Shown in pieces: positions 17,107 through 26,112 of a stretch of 64,000 nucleotides of DNA. Under the pieces are notes generated by a model. It was not told the DNA's origin and did no database searches. It saw only the letters and a program-made list of their open reading frames with translations. This DNA is from Streptomyces sp. NBC_00178. Its GTDB lineage: Bacteria; Actinomycetota; Actinomycetes; Streptomycetales; Streptomycetaceae. The stretch covers positions 4,307,501 through 4,371,500 of the forward strand of contig NZ_CP108143.1 of assembly GCF_036206005.1 (NCBI RefSeq), in the 5' to 3' direction. The position numbers were made by a program, and so were the translations under genes. Each line of letters begins with the position of its first letter. Within the stretch, counting starts at the first letter, position 1.

Positions 17107-17402
17107 ATCCGGTCAACTACCTCTACCTCGCGGCCCTGTTGTTCACGATCGGCGCGTCCGGCGTGCTGATCAGGCGGAACGCGATCGTGGTGTTCATGTG
17201 CGTCGAGCTGATGCTCAACGCCTGCAACCTCACGCTCGTCACGTTCTCCCGGATGCACGGAAACCTCGACGGCCAGATCATCGCGTTCTTCACGATGGTC
17301 GTCGCCGCCGCGGAGGTCGTCATCGGGCTCGCGATCATCGTGTCGCTGTTCCGCTCCCGCCACTCGGCCTCGGTCGACGACGCCAGCCTGATGAAGCTGT
17401 AA
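17103..17402 (+). CDS. nuoK: NADH-quinone oxidoreductase subunit K (cluster 1)
   Basis: The product (99 aa) has three helices with the two buried glutamates needed for proton transfer, in CVELMLNACNL and VAAAEVVIGLA. Its length equals that of typical NuoK. The GTG start at 17103 overlaps the nuoJ stop. Confidence 0.96.
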   Translation: MNPVNYLYLAALLFTIGASGVLIRRNAIVVFMCVELMLNACNLTLVTFSRMHGNLDGQIIAFFTMVVAAAEVVIGLAIIVSLFRSRHSASVDDASLMKL

Positions 17403-17414
17403 GGGGTCGGAATC

Positions 17415-19310
17415 GTGGAAAACCTGATTGCGCTGCTGGTGGCGGCGCCCCTGCTCGGAGCGGCGGTGCTGCTCTGCGGCGGCCGCCGGCTCGACCGGGC
17501 CGGACACTGGATCGGCACGGTGCTCTCCGCCGCGTCCTTCGTCATCGGTGCCGTCCTGTTCACCGACATGCTGGGCAAGGGCGCCGAGGACCGCGCCCTG
17601 CACCAGCACCTGTACAGCTGGATCCCCGTCGAGGGCTTCCAGGCCGACGTGGCCTTCCAGCTCGACCAGTTGTCGATGACGTTCGTCCTGCTGATCACGG
17701 GTGTGGGCACACTGATCCACATCTACTCCATCGGGTACATGGAGCACGACGAGCGGCGGCGCCGCTTCTTCGGCTACCTCAACCTGTTCCTCGCGGCGAT
17801 GCTCATCCTGGTCATCGCCGACAACTACCTGCTGCTGTACGTCGGGTGGGAGGGCGTCGGTCTGGCGTCGTACCTGCTCATCGGCTTCTGGCAGCACAAG
17901 CCCAGCGCGGCCACCGCCGCCAAGAAGGCGTTCCTGGTCAACAGGGTCGGCGACATCGGCCTGTCCATCGCGATCATGCTGATGTTCACGACCTTCGGAA
18001 CGTTCGCCTTCGGCCCGGTGTTCGCCGCGACCGGGGACACGAGCGAGGGCAAGCTCACCGCGATCGGACTGATGCTGCTCCTCGCCGCCTGCGGCAAGTC
18101 GGCCCAGGTGCCGCTGCAGTCCTGGCTCGGGGACGCGATGGAGGGCCCGACCCCGGTCTCGGCCCTCATCCACGCCGCCACCATGGTGACCGCGGGCGTC
18201 TACCTCATCGTCCGCTCGGCCGCCGTGTTCAACGGGGCTCCCGACGCCCAGCTGGTCGTCGTGGTCGTCGGCGCGGTCACCCTGCTCTTCGGTGCGATCG
18301 TCGGTTGCGCCAAGGACGACATCAAGAAGGCCCTCGCGGGCTCGACGATGTCGCAGATCGGCTACATGATCCTCGCGGCCGGCCTCGGCCCCATCGGCTA
18401 CGTCTTCGCGATCATGCACCTGGTCACGCACGGCTTCTTCAAGGCCGGGCTGTTCCTCGGCGCCGGTTCGGTCATGCACGGCATGAACGACGAGGTCGAC
18501 ATGCGGAAGTACGGAGGCCTGCGGACGTACATGCCGGTCACCTTCGTCACCTTCGGCCTCGGCTACCTCGCGATCATCGGCTTCCCGGGCCTCTCCGGCT
18601 TCTTCTCCAAGGACAAGATCATCGAGGCGGCCTTCGCGAAGGGCGGCACCGAGGGCTGGATCCTCGGAGCGGTCACCCTGCTGGGCGCCGCGATCACCGC
18701 GTTCTACATGACGCGCGTGATGCTGATGACGTTCTTCGGGGAGAAGCGCTGGCAGCCGGACGCGGAGGGCCACGAGCCGCACCCGCACGAGTCGCCGAAG
18801 TCGATGACGATCCCCATGATCGTGCTGGCCTTCGGGTCGGTCTTCGCCGGAGGCTTCTTCTCCATCGGCGACCGGTTCCTGCACTGGCTGGAGCCCGTCA
18901 CCGGTCACTCCCACGGGCACGCCCCGGTCAGCGCGACCACCGTCACGGCCGCCACCATGGTGGTGCTCGTCATCGGTGTCGCCATCGCCTGGGCCATGTA
19001 CGGGCGCAGGCCCGTGCCGGCCGTGGCCCCGCGCGGCTCGCTGCTCACCAGGGCGGCACGCCGCGACCTGCTCCAGGACGACTTCAACCACGTGGTCCTG
19101 GTCCGCGGCGGCGAACACCTCACCCGCTCCCTGGTCTACCTCGACCACAGCCTGGTCGACGGCGTCGTCAACGGCACGGCCGCCTCGATGGGCGGGCTCT
19201 CCGGCCGGCTGCGCAGGCTGCAGAACGGCTACGCCCGCTCCTACGCGGTCTCGATGTTCGGCGGCGCGGCGGTACTCATCGCCGCGACCCTGCTGATGAG
19301 GGCGGTCTGA
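17415..19310 (+). CDS. nuoL: NADH-quinone oxidoreductase subunit L (cluster 1)
   Basis: The product (631 aa) is the distal Mrp-antiporter-like proton pump. The key acidic residue is in LLYVGWEGVGLASYLLIG and the key lysine in ACGKSAQVPLQSWLGDAM. About 15-16 helices are followed by the lateral-helix region. The GTG start at 17415 follows GGGGTCGG, 12 nt after nuoK. Confidence 0.96.
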   Translation: MENLIALLVAAPLLGAAVLLCGGRRLDRAGHWIGTVLSAASFVIGAVLFTDMLGKGAEDRALHQHLYSWIPVEGFQADVAFQLDQLSMTFVLLITGVGTLIHIYSIGYMEHDERRRRFFGYLNLFLAAMLILVIADNYLLLYVGWEGVGLASYLLIGFWQHKPSAATAAKKAFLVNRVGDIGLSIAIMLMFTTFGTFAFGPVFAATGDTSEGKLTAIGLMLLLAACGKSAQVPLQSWLGDAMEGPTPVSALIHAATMVTAGVYLIVRSAAVFNGAPDAQLVVVVVGAVTLLFGAIVGCAKDDIKKALAGSTMSQIGYMILAAGLGPIGYVFAIMHLVTHGFFKAGLFLGAGSVMHGMNDEVDMRKYGGLRTYMPVTFVTFGLGYLAIIGFPGLSGFFSKDKIIEAAFAKGGTEGWILGAVTLLGAAITAFYMTRVMLMTFFGEKRWQPDAEGHEPHPHESPKSMTIPMIVLAFGSVFAGGFFSIGDRFLHWLEPVTGHSHGHAPVSATTVTAATMVVLVIGVAIAWAMYGRRPVPAVAPRGSLLTRAARRDLLQDDFNHVVLVRGGEHLTRSLVYLDHSLVDGVVNGTAASMGGLSGRLRRLQNGYARSYAVSMFGGAAVLIAATLLMRAV

Positions 19311-19312
19311 TC

Positions 19313-20884
19313 ATGTCCTTTCCCCTCCTGACAGCGACGGCGGCGCTCCCGGCGATCGGCGCGATCGCCACCGCCGCGGTCCCGGCCGCGCGCCGCACCG
19401 CCGCGAAGTGGCTGGCGCTGCTCGTGTCGCTGGCCACCCTGGTCCTCGCGGGCATCGTCTTCGCCCGCTTCGAACCGGGCGGCGACCGCTACCAGCTCAC
19501 CGAATCCCACGCCTGGATCAGGGACTTCGGGGTCCGGTACGAACTCGGGGTCGACGGCATCGGGGTCGCGCTCATCGCGCTGACCGCGCTGCTGATCCCC
19601 TTCGTCATCCTGGCGGGCTGGCACGACGCCGACCCGCTGGAGACGGCCTCCTCCCGGTGGCGTCCCACCCAGGGCTTCTTCGCGCTGATCCTGATGGTGG
19701 AGGCGATGGTGATCCTCTCGTTCGAGGCCACCGACGTCTTCCTCTTCTACATCCTCTTCGAAGCCATGCTCATCCCGATGTACTTCCTCATCGGCGGCTT
19801 CGGGGACCGCGCGCACACCGGCAGCGACGAGAACGCGGCGGCGCAGCGCAGCTACGCGGCCGTGAAGTTCCTCCTCTACAACCTCGCCGGCGGCCTCATC
19901 ATGCTGGCCGCGGTCATCGGCCTCTACGTCGTCGCGGGGAGCTTCTCGCTCTCCGAGATCGCCGAGGCGCGGGCCAACGGCTCGCTGGAGATGGCGACCA
20001 GCACCGAACGCTGGCTGTTCCTCGGCTTCTTCTTCGCCTTCGCGGTGAAGGCCCCGCTGTGGCCGCTGCACACCTGGCTGCCCAACGCGATGGGGGAGTC
20101 GACCACGCCGGTCGCGGTCCTGATCACCGCGGTCGTCGACAAGGTCGGAACCTTCGCGATGCTCCGCTTCTGCCTCCAGCTGTTCCCGGAGGCCAGCAAG
20201 TGGGCGACGCCGGTCATCCTCGTCCTCGCGCTGATCTCCATCGTCTACGGCGCACTGCTCGCGGTCGGCCAGCGCGACATCAAGCGACTCATCGCCTACG
20301 CGTCGATCTCGCACTTCGGGTTCATCATCCTCGGGATCTTCGCGATGACGAGCCAGGGCCAGTCCGGCGCGACGCTGTACATGGTGAACCACGGGCTCTC
20401 CACGGCCGCGCTGATGCTGGTCGCCGGATTCCTGATCACCCGGCGCGGTTCGCGGCTCATCGCCGACTACGGCGGGGTGCAGAAGGTGGCCCCGGTGCTG
20501 GCCGGCACCTTCCTGATCGGAGGCCTGGCGACACTCTCGCTGCCCGGCCTCGCCCCGTTCGTCAGTGAGTTCCTCGTCCTGGTCGGCACGTTCAGCGCGT
20601 ACCCGGTGGCCGGCATCGTCGCGACCGTCGGCATCGTGCTCGCCGCGCTCTACGTCCTCGTCCTCTACCAGCGGACGATGACGGGGCCCGTCAGGGAGGG
20701 GATCGGGGGCATGCCCGACCTCAAGGTCCGTGAACTGGCGGTGGCCGTGCCGCTGATCGCCCTGCTGATCTTCCTGGGCGTCTTCCCGAAGCCGCTCACC
20801 GATGTCGTCAACCCGGCGGTGCAGCACACCATGCAGGACGTACAGAAGAAGGACCCCCAGCCCGATGTGGAGGCCGCCAAGTGA
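19313..20884 (+). CDS. nuoM: NADH-quinone oxidoreductase subunit M (cluster 1)
   Basis: The product (523 aa) is the middle antiporter-like pump subunit. ILFEAMLIPMYFLIGGFG carries the essential glutamate and FAVKAPLWPLHTWLPNAM the essential lysine. ATG 19313 lies two bases after the nuoL stop. The same frame is open far upstream through nuoK and nuoL, a by-product of high GC content. Confidence 0.96.
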   Translation: MSFPLLTATAALPAIGAIATAAVPAARRTAAKWLALLVSLATLVLAGIVFARFEPGGDRYQLTESHAWIRDFGVRYELGVDGIGVALIALTALLIPFVILAGWHDADPLETASSRWRPTQGFFALILMVEAMVILSFEATDVFLFYILFEAMLIPMYFLIGGFGDRAHTGSDENAAAQRSYAAVKFLLYNLAGGLIMLAAVIGLYVVAGSFSLSEIAEARANGSLEMATSTERWLFLGFFFAFAVKAPLWPLHTWLPNAMGESTTPVAVLITAVVDKVGTFAMLRFCLQLFPEASKWATPVILVLALISIVYGALLAVGQRDIKRLIAYASISHFGFIILGIFAMTSQGQSGATLYMVNHGLSTAALMLVAGFLITRRGSRLIADYGGVQKVAPVLAGTFLIGGLATLSLPGLAPFVSEFLVLVGTFSAYPVAGIVATVGIVLAALYVLVLYQRTMTGPVREGIGGMPDLKVRELAVAVPLIALLIFLGVFPKPLTDVVNPAVQHTMQDVQKKDPQPDVEAAK

Positions 20885-22545
20885 GCGCAACAGCTGTCCA
20901 CAGCCTGTGGACGACGGCGGGCGGGGTGACATCCGCCGCTCCGGCAGACGCGTTCACCGCGCCGGACATCGAGTACGCCCAACTGGCGCCCGTCCTCATC
21001 GTGGTCGGCGTCGCCGTCCTCGGAATCCTGGTGGAGGCGTTCGTCCCGCGCCGGGCCCGCTACACCACGCAGGTCGCCCTGACCGTGGTCGCCCTCGCCG
21101 CCGCGTTCGCCGCGGTGATCGGGCTCGCCGCCGACGGATACGCCTCGAAGAGCGCGCACATCGCCGCGATGGGGGCCATCGCCGTCGACGGCCCGGCGCT
21201 GTTCCTCCAGGGCACCATCCTGCTCGTCTCGATGGTCTCCATCTTCACGTTCGCCGAGCGGCGCCTCGATCCGGCCTCGCACGGCAACCGCGTGGACTCC
21301 TTCGCCGCGCAGGCCGGTTCGGTCCCCGGCAGCGAAGGGGAGAAGGCGGCGGTCAAGGCCGGCTTCACCACCACCGAGGTCTTCCCGCTCGCCATGTTCT
21401 CCGTGGCGGGGATGCTGGTCTTCCCCGCGGCCAACGACCTGCTGACGCTGTTCGTCGCGCTGGAGGTCTTCTCCCTCCCGCTCTACCTGCTGTGTGCCGT
21501 CGCCCGCCGCAAGCGGCTGATGTCGCAGGAAGCGGCCGTGAAGTACTTCCTGCTGGGCGCCTTCTCGTCGGCGTTCTTCCTCTTCGGCATCGCCCTGCTC
21601 TACGGCTACGCGGGCACCGTCTCGTACGCGGGCATCGCGAACGTCGTGGACGGCACGGTCCAGGACATCGACCCGGCGCTCGCCGACACCATGGGCAACG
21701 ACGCGCTGCTCCTGATCGGCGCGGCGATGATCCTCATGGGCCTGCTCTTCAAGGTCGGCGCCGTGCCGTTCCACATGTGGACCCCGGACGTCTACCAGGG
21801 CGCCCCGACCCCGGTCACCGGCTTCATGGCGGCGGCCACGAAGGTCGCCGCGTTCGGCGCGCTGCTGCGCCTGCTGTACGTGGTGCTGCCCGGCCTCACC
21901 TGGGACCTGCGGCCCGTCATGTGGGGCGTCGCGATCGTCACGATGCTCGGCGGTGCGATCGTCGCGATCACCCAGACCGACATCAAGCGGCTCCTGGCCT
22001 ACTCCTCGATCGCCCACGCGGGCTTCATCCTCGCCGGCGTGATCGCGTCCAGCCCCGAGGGCATCTCGTCCGTCCTCTTCTACCTGGGCGTCTACTCCTT
22101 CGTGACCGTCGGCGCCTTCGCCGTCGTCACGCTGGTGCGCGACGCGGGCGGCGAGGCGACGCACCTGTCCAAGTGGGCCGGGCTCGGCCGGCGCTCGCCG
22201 CTGACGGCGGCGGTCTTCGCGGTCTTCCTGCTGTCCTTCGCCGGTATCCCGCTCACCTCGGGCTTCTCCGGCAAGTTCGCCGTCTTCAAGGCGGCCGCGG
22301 ACGGCGGCGCGAGCGGACTCGTCGTGGTCGGTGTGATCTCGTCGGCCATCGCCGCGTTCTTCTACATCCGGGTCATCGTCCTGATGTTCTTCAGCGAGCC
22401 GAAGGCGGACGGCCCCACGGTCGCCGTCCCCTCCCCGCTGACGATGACGACGATCGCGGTCGGCGTCGCGGTGACGCTGGTGCTGGGCCTCGCCCCGCAG
22501 TACTTCCTGGACCTGGCGAGCCAGGCGGGAGTGTTCGTGCGGTAA
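20881..22545 (+). CDS. nuoN: NADH-quinone oxidoreductase subunit N (cluster 1)
   Basis: The product (554 aa) is the proximal antiporter-like pump. LFVALEVFSLPLYLLCAVAR carries the conserved glutamate and LFKVGAVPFHMWTPDVYQG the conserved lysine. About 40 residues precede the first helix. The GTG start at 20881 overlaps the nuoM stop. It is the last gene of the operon; a strong hairpin follows. Confidence 0.96.
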   Translation: MSATAVHSLWTTAGGVTSAAPADAFTAPDIEYAQLAPVLIVVGVAVLGILVEAFVPRRARYTTQVALTVVALAAAFAAVIGLAADGYASKSAHIAAMGAIAVDGPALFLQGTILLVSMVSIFTFAERRLDPASHGNRVDSFAAQAGSVPGSEGEKAAVKAGFTTTEVFPLAMFSVAGMLVFPAANDLLTLFVALEVFSLPLYLLCAVARRKRLMSQEAAVKYFLLGAFSSAFFLFGIALLYGYAGTVSYAGIANVVDGTVQDIDPALADTMGNDALLLIGAAMILMGLLFKVGAVPFHMWTPDVYQGAPTPVTGFMAAATKVAAFGALLRLLYVVLPGLTWDLRPVMWGVAIVTMLGGAIVAITQTDIKRLLAYSSIAHAGFILAGVIASSPEGISSVLFYLGVYSFVTVGAFAVVTLVRDAGGEATHLSKWAGLGRRSPLTAAVFAVFLLSFAGIPLTSGFSGKFAVFKAAADGGASGLVVVGVISSAIAAFFYIRVIVLMFFSEPKADGPTVAVPSPLTMTTIAVGVAVTLVLGLAPQYFLDLASQAGVFVR

Positions 22546-22565
22546 CGCACCGCAGCACACGAGGA

Positions 22566-22600
22566 CGCCGGACGGGCCGGGAAGTCAAGCCCGTCCGGCG
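22566..22600 (+). terminator. Terminator of the nuoA-N operon
   Basis: A perfect 12-bp stem (CGCCGGACGGGC with GCCCGTCCGGCG) and an 11-nt loop lie 20 nt after the nuoN stop, followed by TTGTCGT. Confidence 0.85.
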
Positions 22601-22665
22601 TTGTCGTACGCGGCGCCTATGGTTGCAGGGGAGAGTCGGACGGCAGCGACGGGCGGACGGGAACG

Positions 22666-24642
22666 ATGAGTGTGACGACCGGGAGCGCGGCGCAGGAGAC
22701 GCTGCACCGGGTATTCGGGTACGAGGCGTTCCGCGGCGAGCAGGGCGCGGTGATCGACCACGTGGTCGGCGGCGGCGACGCGGTCGTCCTCATGCCCACG
22801 GGCGGCGGCAAGTCGCTGTGCTACCAGATCCCCGCCCTGGTCAGGCCGGGCACCGGCGTCGTGGTCTCCCCGCTCATCGCCCTCATGCAGGACCAGGTGG
22901 ACGCCCTGCGGGCCCTCGGGGTCCGCGCCGGCTTCATGAACTCCACGCAGGACTTCGACGAGCGCCGCTCGATGGAGGCCCAGTTCCTGGCCGGCGAGCT
23001 CGACCTGCTGTACCTGGCGCCGGAGCGGCTGCGCCTGGACTCCACGCTCTCCCTCCTGGCCCGCGGCGAGATCTCCGTCTTCGCCATCGACGAGGCCCAC
23101 TGCGTGGCCCAGTGGGGCCACGACTTCCGCCCCGACTACCTGGCCCTGTCCGTCCTCGGCGAGCGCTGGCCCGACGTGCCGCGCATCGCGCTGACGGCCA
23201 CGGCGACCGACGCCACCCACCGCGAGATCACCCAGCGCCTGGGCATGCCCGAGGCCCGGCACTTCGTCGCCAGCTTCGACCGCCCGAACATCCAGTACCG
23301 CGTCGTCGGCAAGTCCGACCCCAAGAAGCAGCTGCTCACCTTCCTGGAGGAGGAGCACGCGGGCGACGCGGGCATCGTCTACTGCCTCTCACGCAACTCG
23401 ACGGAGAAGACCGCCGAGTACCTCAGCCGCAACGGCATCGAGGCGGTGCCCTACCACGCGGGTCTGGACGCCGGGACGCGTGCCAAGCACCAGGCCCGCT
23501 TCCTGCGCGAGGAGGGCCTGGTCGTCGTCGCGACGATCGCCTTCGGGATGGGGATCGACAAGCCCGACGTGCGCTTCGTCGCCCACCTCGACCTGCCGAA
23601 GTCCGTCGAGGGCTACTACCAGGAGACGGGCCGCGCCGGCCGGGACGGCGCACCGTCCACGGCCTGGATGGCCTACGGCCTCCAGGACGTCGTCCAGCAG
23701 CGGAAGCTGATCCAGGGCGGCGAGGGCGACGAGGCCTTCCGGCGTCGGGCGGCCTCCCACCTCGACTCGATGCTGGCGCTCTGCGAGACCGTGCGGTGCC
23801 GCCGCGCCCAGCTCCTGACGTACTTCGGCCAGGAGCCCGGCGAAGAGGCCTGCGGCAACTGCGACACCTGCCTCACCCCGCCCGAGACCTGGGACGGCAC
23901 GGTGGTCGCGCAGAAGCTCCTGTCGACCGTCGTCCGGCTGAAGCGCGAGCGCAACCAGAAGTTCGGGGCCGGACAGATCATCGACATCCTGCTGGGCCGC
24001 AGGACGGCGAAGACGATCCAGTTCGACCACGACCAGCTCTCGGTCTTCGGTATCGGCGAGGAGCTGGCCGAGGCGGAGTGGCGCGGTGTGGTGCGCCAGC
24101 TGCTGGCCCAGGGGCTGCTGGCCGTCGAGGGCGAGTACGGCACGCTGGTGCTGACCGAGGCGAGCGGTTCCGTGCTCGGCCGGGAGCGCGAGGTGCTGCT
24201 GCGCAAGGAGCCGAAGAAGCCGACGTCCCGCTCCTCCAGGGGCGAGCGCAAGGGCAAGGCGGCAGCCGCGGTGGCCGACCTCCCCGCGGAGGCAGTCCCG
24301 GTCTTCGAAGCGCTCCGCGCCTGGCGCGGCGCCCAGGCCAAGGAACTCGGCCTCCCGGCCTATGTGATCTTCCACGACGCGACCCTGCGGGAGATCGCGA
24401 CGCTGCGCCCGGCCTCCCTCGCGGAGCTGGGCGGGGTCGGCGGACTGGGCGAGAAGAAGCTGGCGACGTACGGCGAGGGGGTGCTGGAGGTGCTCGCAGG
24501 ACTGGGGGAGGCGGCCCCGTCGGCCGCAGCGGAAGCGCCCTCCGCACCGGCGGCCCGCACGGAGGCGCCGCCCGCCCGGACCCCCGCTCCGGACGCGGAC
24601 CCGGAGTTCGGCTGGGACGAGGAGCCCCCGGAGTTCGACTGA
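22666..24642 (+). CDS. recQ: ATP-dependent DNA helicase RecQ
   Basis: The product (658 aa) is a 3'-5' superfamily 2 helicase that unwinds recombination intermediates. Walker A is MPTGGGKS (about 43-50), then AIDEAHCVAQWGHDFRPDY (DEAH box with the aromatic loop), QETGRAGRDG (motif VI), a zinc site ending CGNCDTC, a winged-helix RQC part and a C-terminal HRDC domain (about 545-615). A low-complexity acidic end follows. The ATG start at 22666 is preceded by a weak GGGAACG. It is convergent with the Uma2-type gene. Confidence 0.95.
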   Translation: MSVTTGSAAQETLHRVFGYEAFRGEQGAVIDHVVGGGDAVVLMPTGGGKSLCYQIPALVRPGTGVVVSPLIALMQDQVDALRALGVRAGFMNSTQDFDERRSMEAQFLAGELDLLYLAPERLRLDSTLSLLARGEISVFAIDEAHCVAQWGHDFRPDYLALSVLGERWPDVPRIALTATATDATHREITQRLGMPEARHFVASFDRPNIQYRVVGKSDPKKQLLTFLEEEHAGDAGIVYCLSRNSTEKTAEYLSRNGIEAVPYHAGLDAGTRAKHQARFLREEGLVVVATIAFGMGIDKPDVRFVAHLDLPKSVEGYYQETGRAGRDGAPSTAWMAYGLQDVVQQRKLIQGGEGDEAFRRRAASHLDSMLALCETVRCRRAQLLTYFGQEPGEEACGNCDTCLTPPETWDGTVVAQKLLSTVVRLKRERNQKFGAGQIIDILLGRRTAKTIQFDHDQLSVFGIGEELAEAEWRGVVRQLLAQGLLAVEGEYGTLVLTEASGSVLGREREVLLRKEPKKPTSRSSRGERKGKAAAAVADLPAEAVPVFEALRAWRGAQAKELGLPAYVIFHDATLREIATLRPASLAELGGVGGLGEKKLATYGEGVLEVLAGLGEAAPSAAAEAPSAPAARTEAPPARTPAPDADPEFGWDEEPPEFD

Positions 24643-24651
24643 TCCCCGGGT

Positions 24652-24673
24652 GGGCCGGCCACCTGGCCGGCCC
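24652..24673. terminator. Bidirectional terminator between recQ and the Uma2-type gene
   Basis: GGGCCGGCC and GGCCGGCCC form a 9-bp stem with an ACCT loop between the two convergent stops. Confidence 0.7.
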
Positions 24674-25278
24674 TACTCCGTGGGCGCCCGGCGGCGGGAG
24701 ACGATCGCGGTCAGGTCGAGATCGACGGCGAAGGGTGTGGACACCTTCATCCGGTCGTGAAAGATCCCGGTCGAGGTGTAGGCGCCCGTGGCGGGTTCCA
24801 GCTCGAAGACGTACACGACCGCCCGGCCGTCCTGGTTCTCCACCCGCCAGTAGTGCGGGATCCTGGCCCGCGCGTACTTCACCGGCTTGGTCTCCCGGTC
24901 ACGGGTGACGGACTCGTCGGACACGACCTCGACGGCGAGCAGCACACTGCTCGCGGGGAAACGGGTCTGCCGCAGACTCTCGACCGCGTCCGCGCGCACG
25001 ACGACGACATCGGGTTCGGGGCGGTTCTGGAAGTCGATGTCGATGGTGAACTCCCGGACCGCCTCCAGTTCAGGCGGTGCCAGTGACTGCAGCTGCCAGG
25101 TGAAGAAGTCGACCGCCCGGGTGTGGAACAACGTCTGCGGACTCACGAAAACCAGACTCCCGTCGATCAGCTCCGTGTGCGGAGGCAGATTCGGGAGTGT
25201 GTCCAGGTCATCGGCGGTCCAGCCGCCCACGGGCGGGACCGCCCACCGCGGCTCGGGGGCCTCGGGTTCGATGCTCAT
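24673..25278 (-). CDS. Uma2 family endonuclease-like protein (DUF820)
   Basis: The product (201 aa) has the PD-(D/E)xK-type pattern of the Uma2/DUF820 family: PEPDVVVV near residue 93, then LAVEVVSDESVTRDRETKPVKYA with the Glu and Lys of the putative active site, and IPHYWRVE. Families of this kind are numerous in Streptomyces and cyanobacteria; their biological role is unclear. I chose ATG 25278 because GGGAG lies 6 nt upstream; ATG 25290 is the alternative. Confidence 0.82.
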   Translation of the reverse strand: MSIEPEAPEPRWAVPPVGGWTADDLDTLPNLPPHTELIDGSLVFVSPQTLFHTRAVDFFTWQLQSLAPPELEAVREFTIDIDFQNRPEPDVVVVRADAVESLRQTRFPASSVLLAVEVVSDESVTRDRETKPVKYARARIPHYWRVENQDGRAVVYVFELEPATGAYTSTGIFHDRMKVSTPFAVDLDLTAIVSRRRAPTE

Positions 25279-25419
25279 CAGTGCTCCCATGGGAGGCAGT
25301 CTCGCGGGACTCCTCAGCGTATCCGCAGGGAACACAAAGAGGTCCCCCCGAACGTGTGACCGCCTCACGCGTCGCTGACCGGCACGCCCTTGCCCACCCG
25401 GGCCCCGCCCGCGCCGGAG

Positions 25420-26112
25420 TCAGTCCCCGCCTCCGCCTCCGCCGCCGTCCCCGCTCCCCCCGCCTCCGCCGCCCGCCCGGGCGGCCTTGTCCTGGCGTAC
25501 GTTGCGGTGCACGGCCTGCGCCGCCCACTCCTCGCGCACCAGGGCCCGCGTCGCGGCACGCGTGCGGCGGTCGCCGCCCCGCACGACCGCGGGCAGCTCC
25601 ACCGCCGCCGCCAGGGCCGCGAGCAGCCGGCCCCTGGGGTCGGGGTGACCCGCCGCACGGGACTCCTCGTGGCGCTGCCGCACCTGCCCCGCCGGGGAGG
25701 CGGGGCCGGCCGGGTGGCGGTGGTAGGGGAGCAGACCGAGGAAGCGGCGCGTCTCCCGGCGCAGGACACCCCGCTCCACCAGGGCGTCCAGATACAGCCC
25801 CTCGGCCTGCCGCCCCGCCTGCCGCACCCAGCGCCGGGCCGACGTCCCAGGGAGCAGCCCGCCCTTGCCGGGGGCCGGGAGGCTGCGCAGGAACACCGCG
25901 AGCAGCGGATCGGGCGGATCCAGCGGATTCACGACCACCACCCGCCCGCGTTCCCCGGCGATCCGGCCCTGGAGCTCCAGCTCGGCCAGGGCGGCCCCGG
26001 CGACGCCGTACTCCAGGTACCGGCCCCGGCAGTACGGTTTTCCGCGCACGGGGTCCAGGGCGAGCAGCAGCAGTTCCTCGGGGAGCGTCAGAGCGGCGGC
26101 GGAGTCGTTCAC
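25420..26112 (-). CDS. GOLPH3/VPS74 family protein (GPP34)
   Basis: The product (230 aa) matches the bacterial GOLPH3 (GPP34) family: LTLPEELLLLALDPVRGKP at the start, then GVAGAALAELELQGRI and a Leu/Arg-rich helical domain to about residue 200. Eukaryotic members bind phosphoinositide and tether Golgi enzymes; the role in Streptomyces is not known. It ends in a Gly/Asp-rich tail. The GTG start at 26112 overlaps the stop of the upstream fumarylacetoacetase gene by 4 nt, so the two are translationally coupled. Confidence 0.82.
   Translation of the reverse strand: MNDSAAALTLPEELLLLALDPVRGKPYCRGRYLEYGVAGAALAELELQGRIAGERGRVVVVNPLDPPDPLLAVFLRSLPAPGKGGLLPGTSARRWVRQAGRQAEGLYLDALVERGVLRRETRRFLGLLPYHRHPAGPASPAGQVRQRHEESRAAGHPDPRGRLLAALAAAVELPAVVRGGDRRTRAATRALVREEWAAQAVHRNVRQDKAARAGGGGGGSGDGGGGGGGD

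Noticed and set aside
16877..20884. A single 1,335-codon frame covering nuoJ to nuoM
   Set aside because: Only the part from 19313 (NuoM) has family features; the upstream part is an Arg/Pro-rich off-frame reading of nuoJ, nuoK and nuoL caused by high GC.
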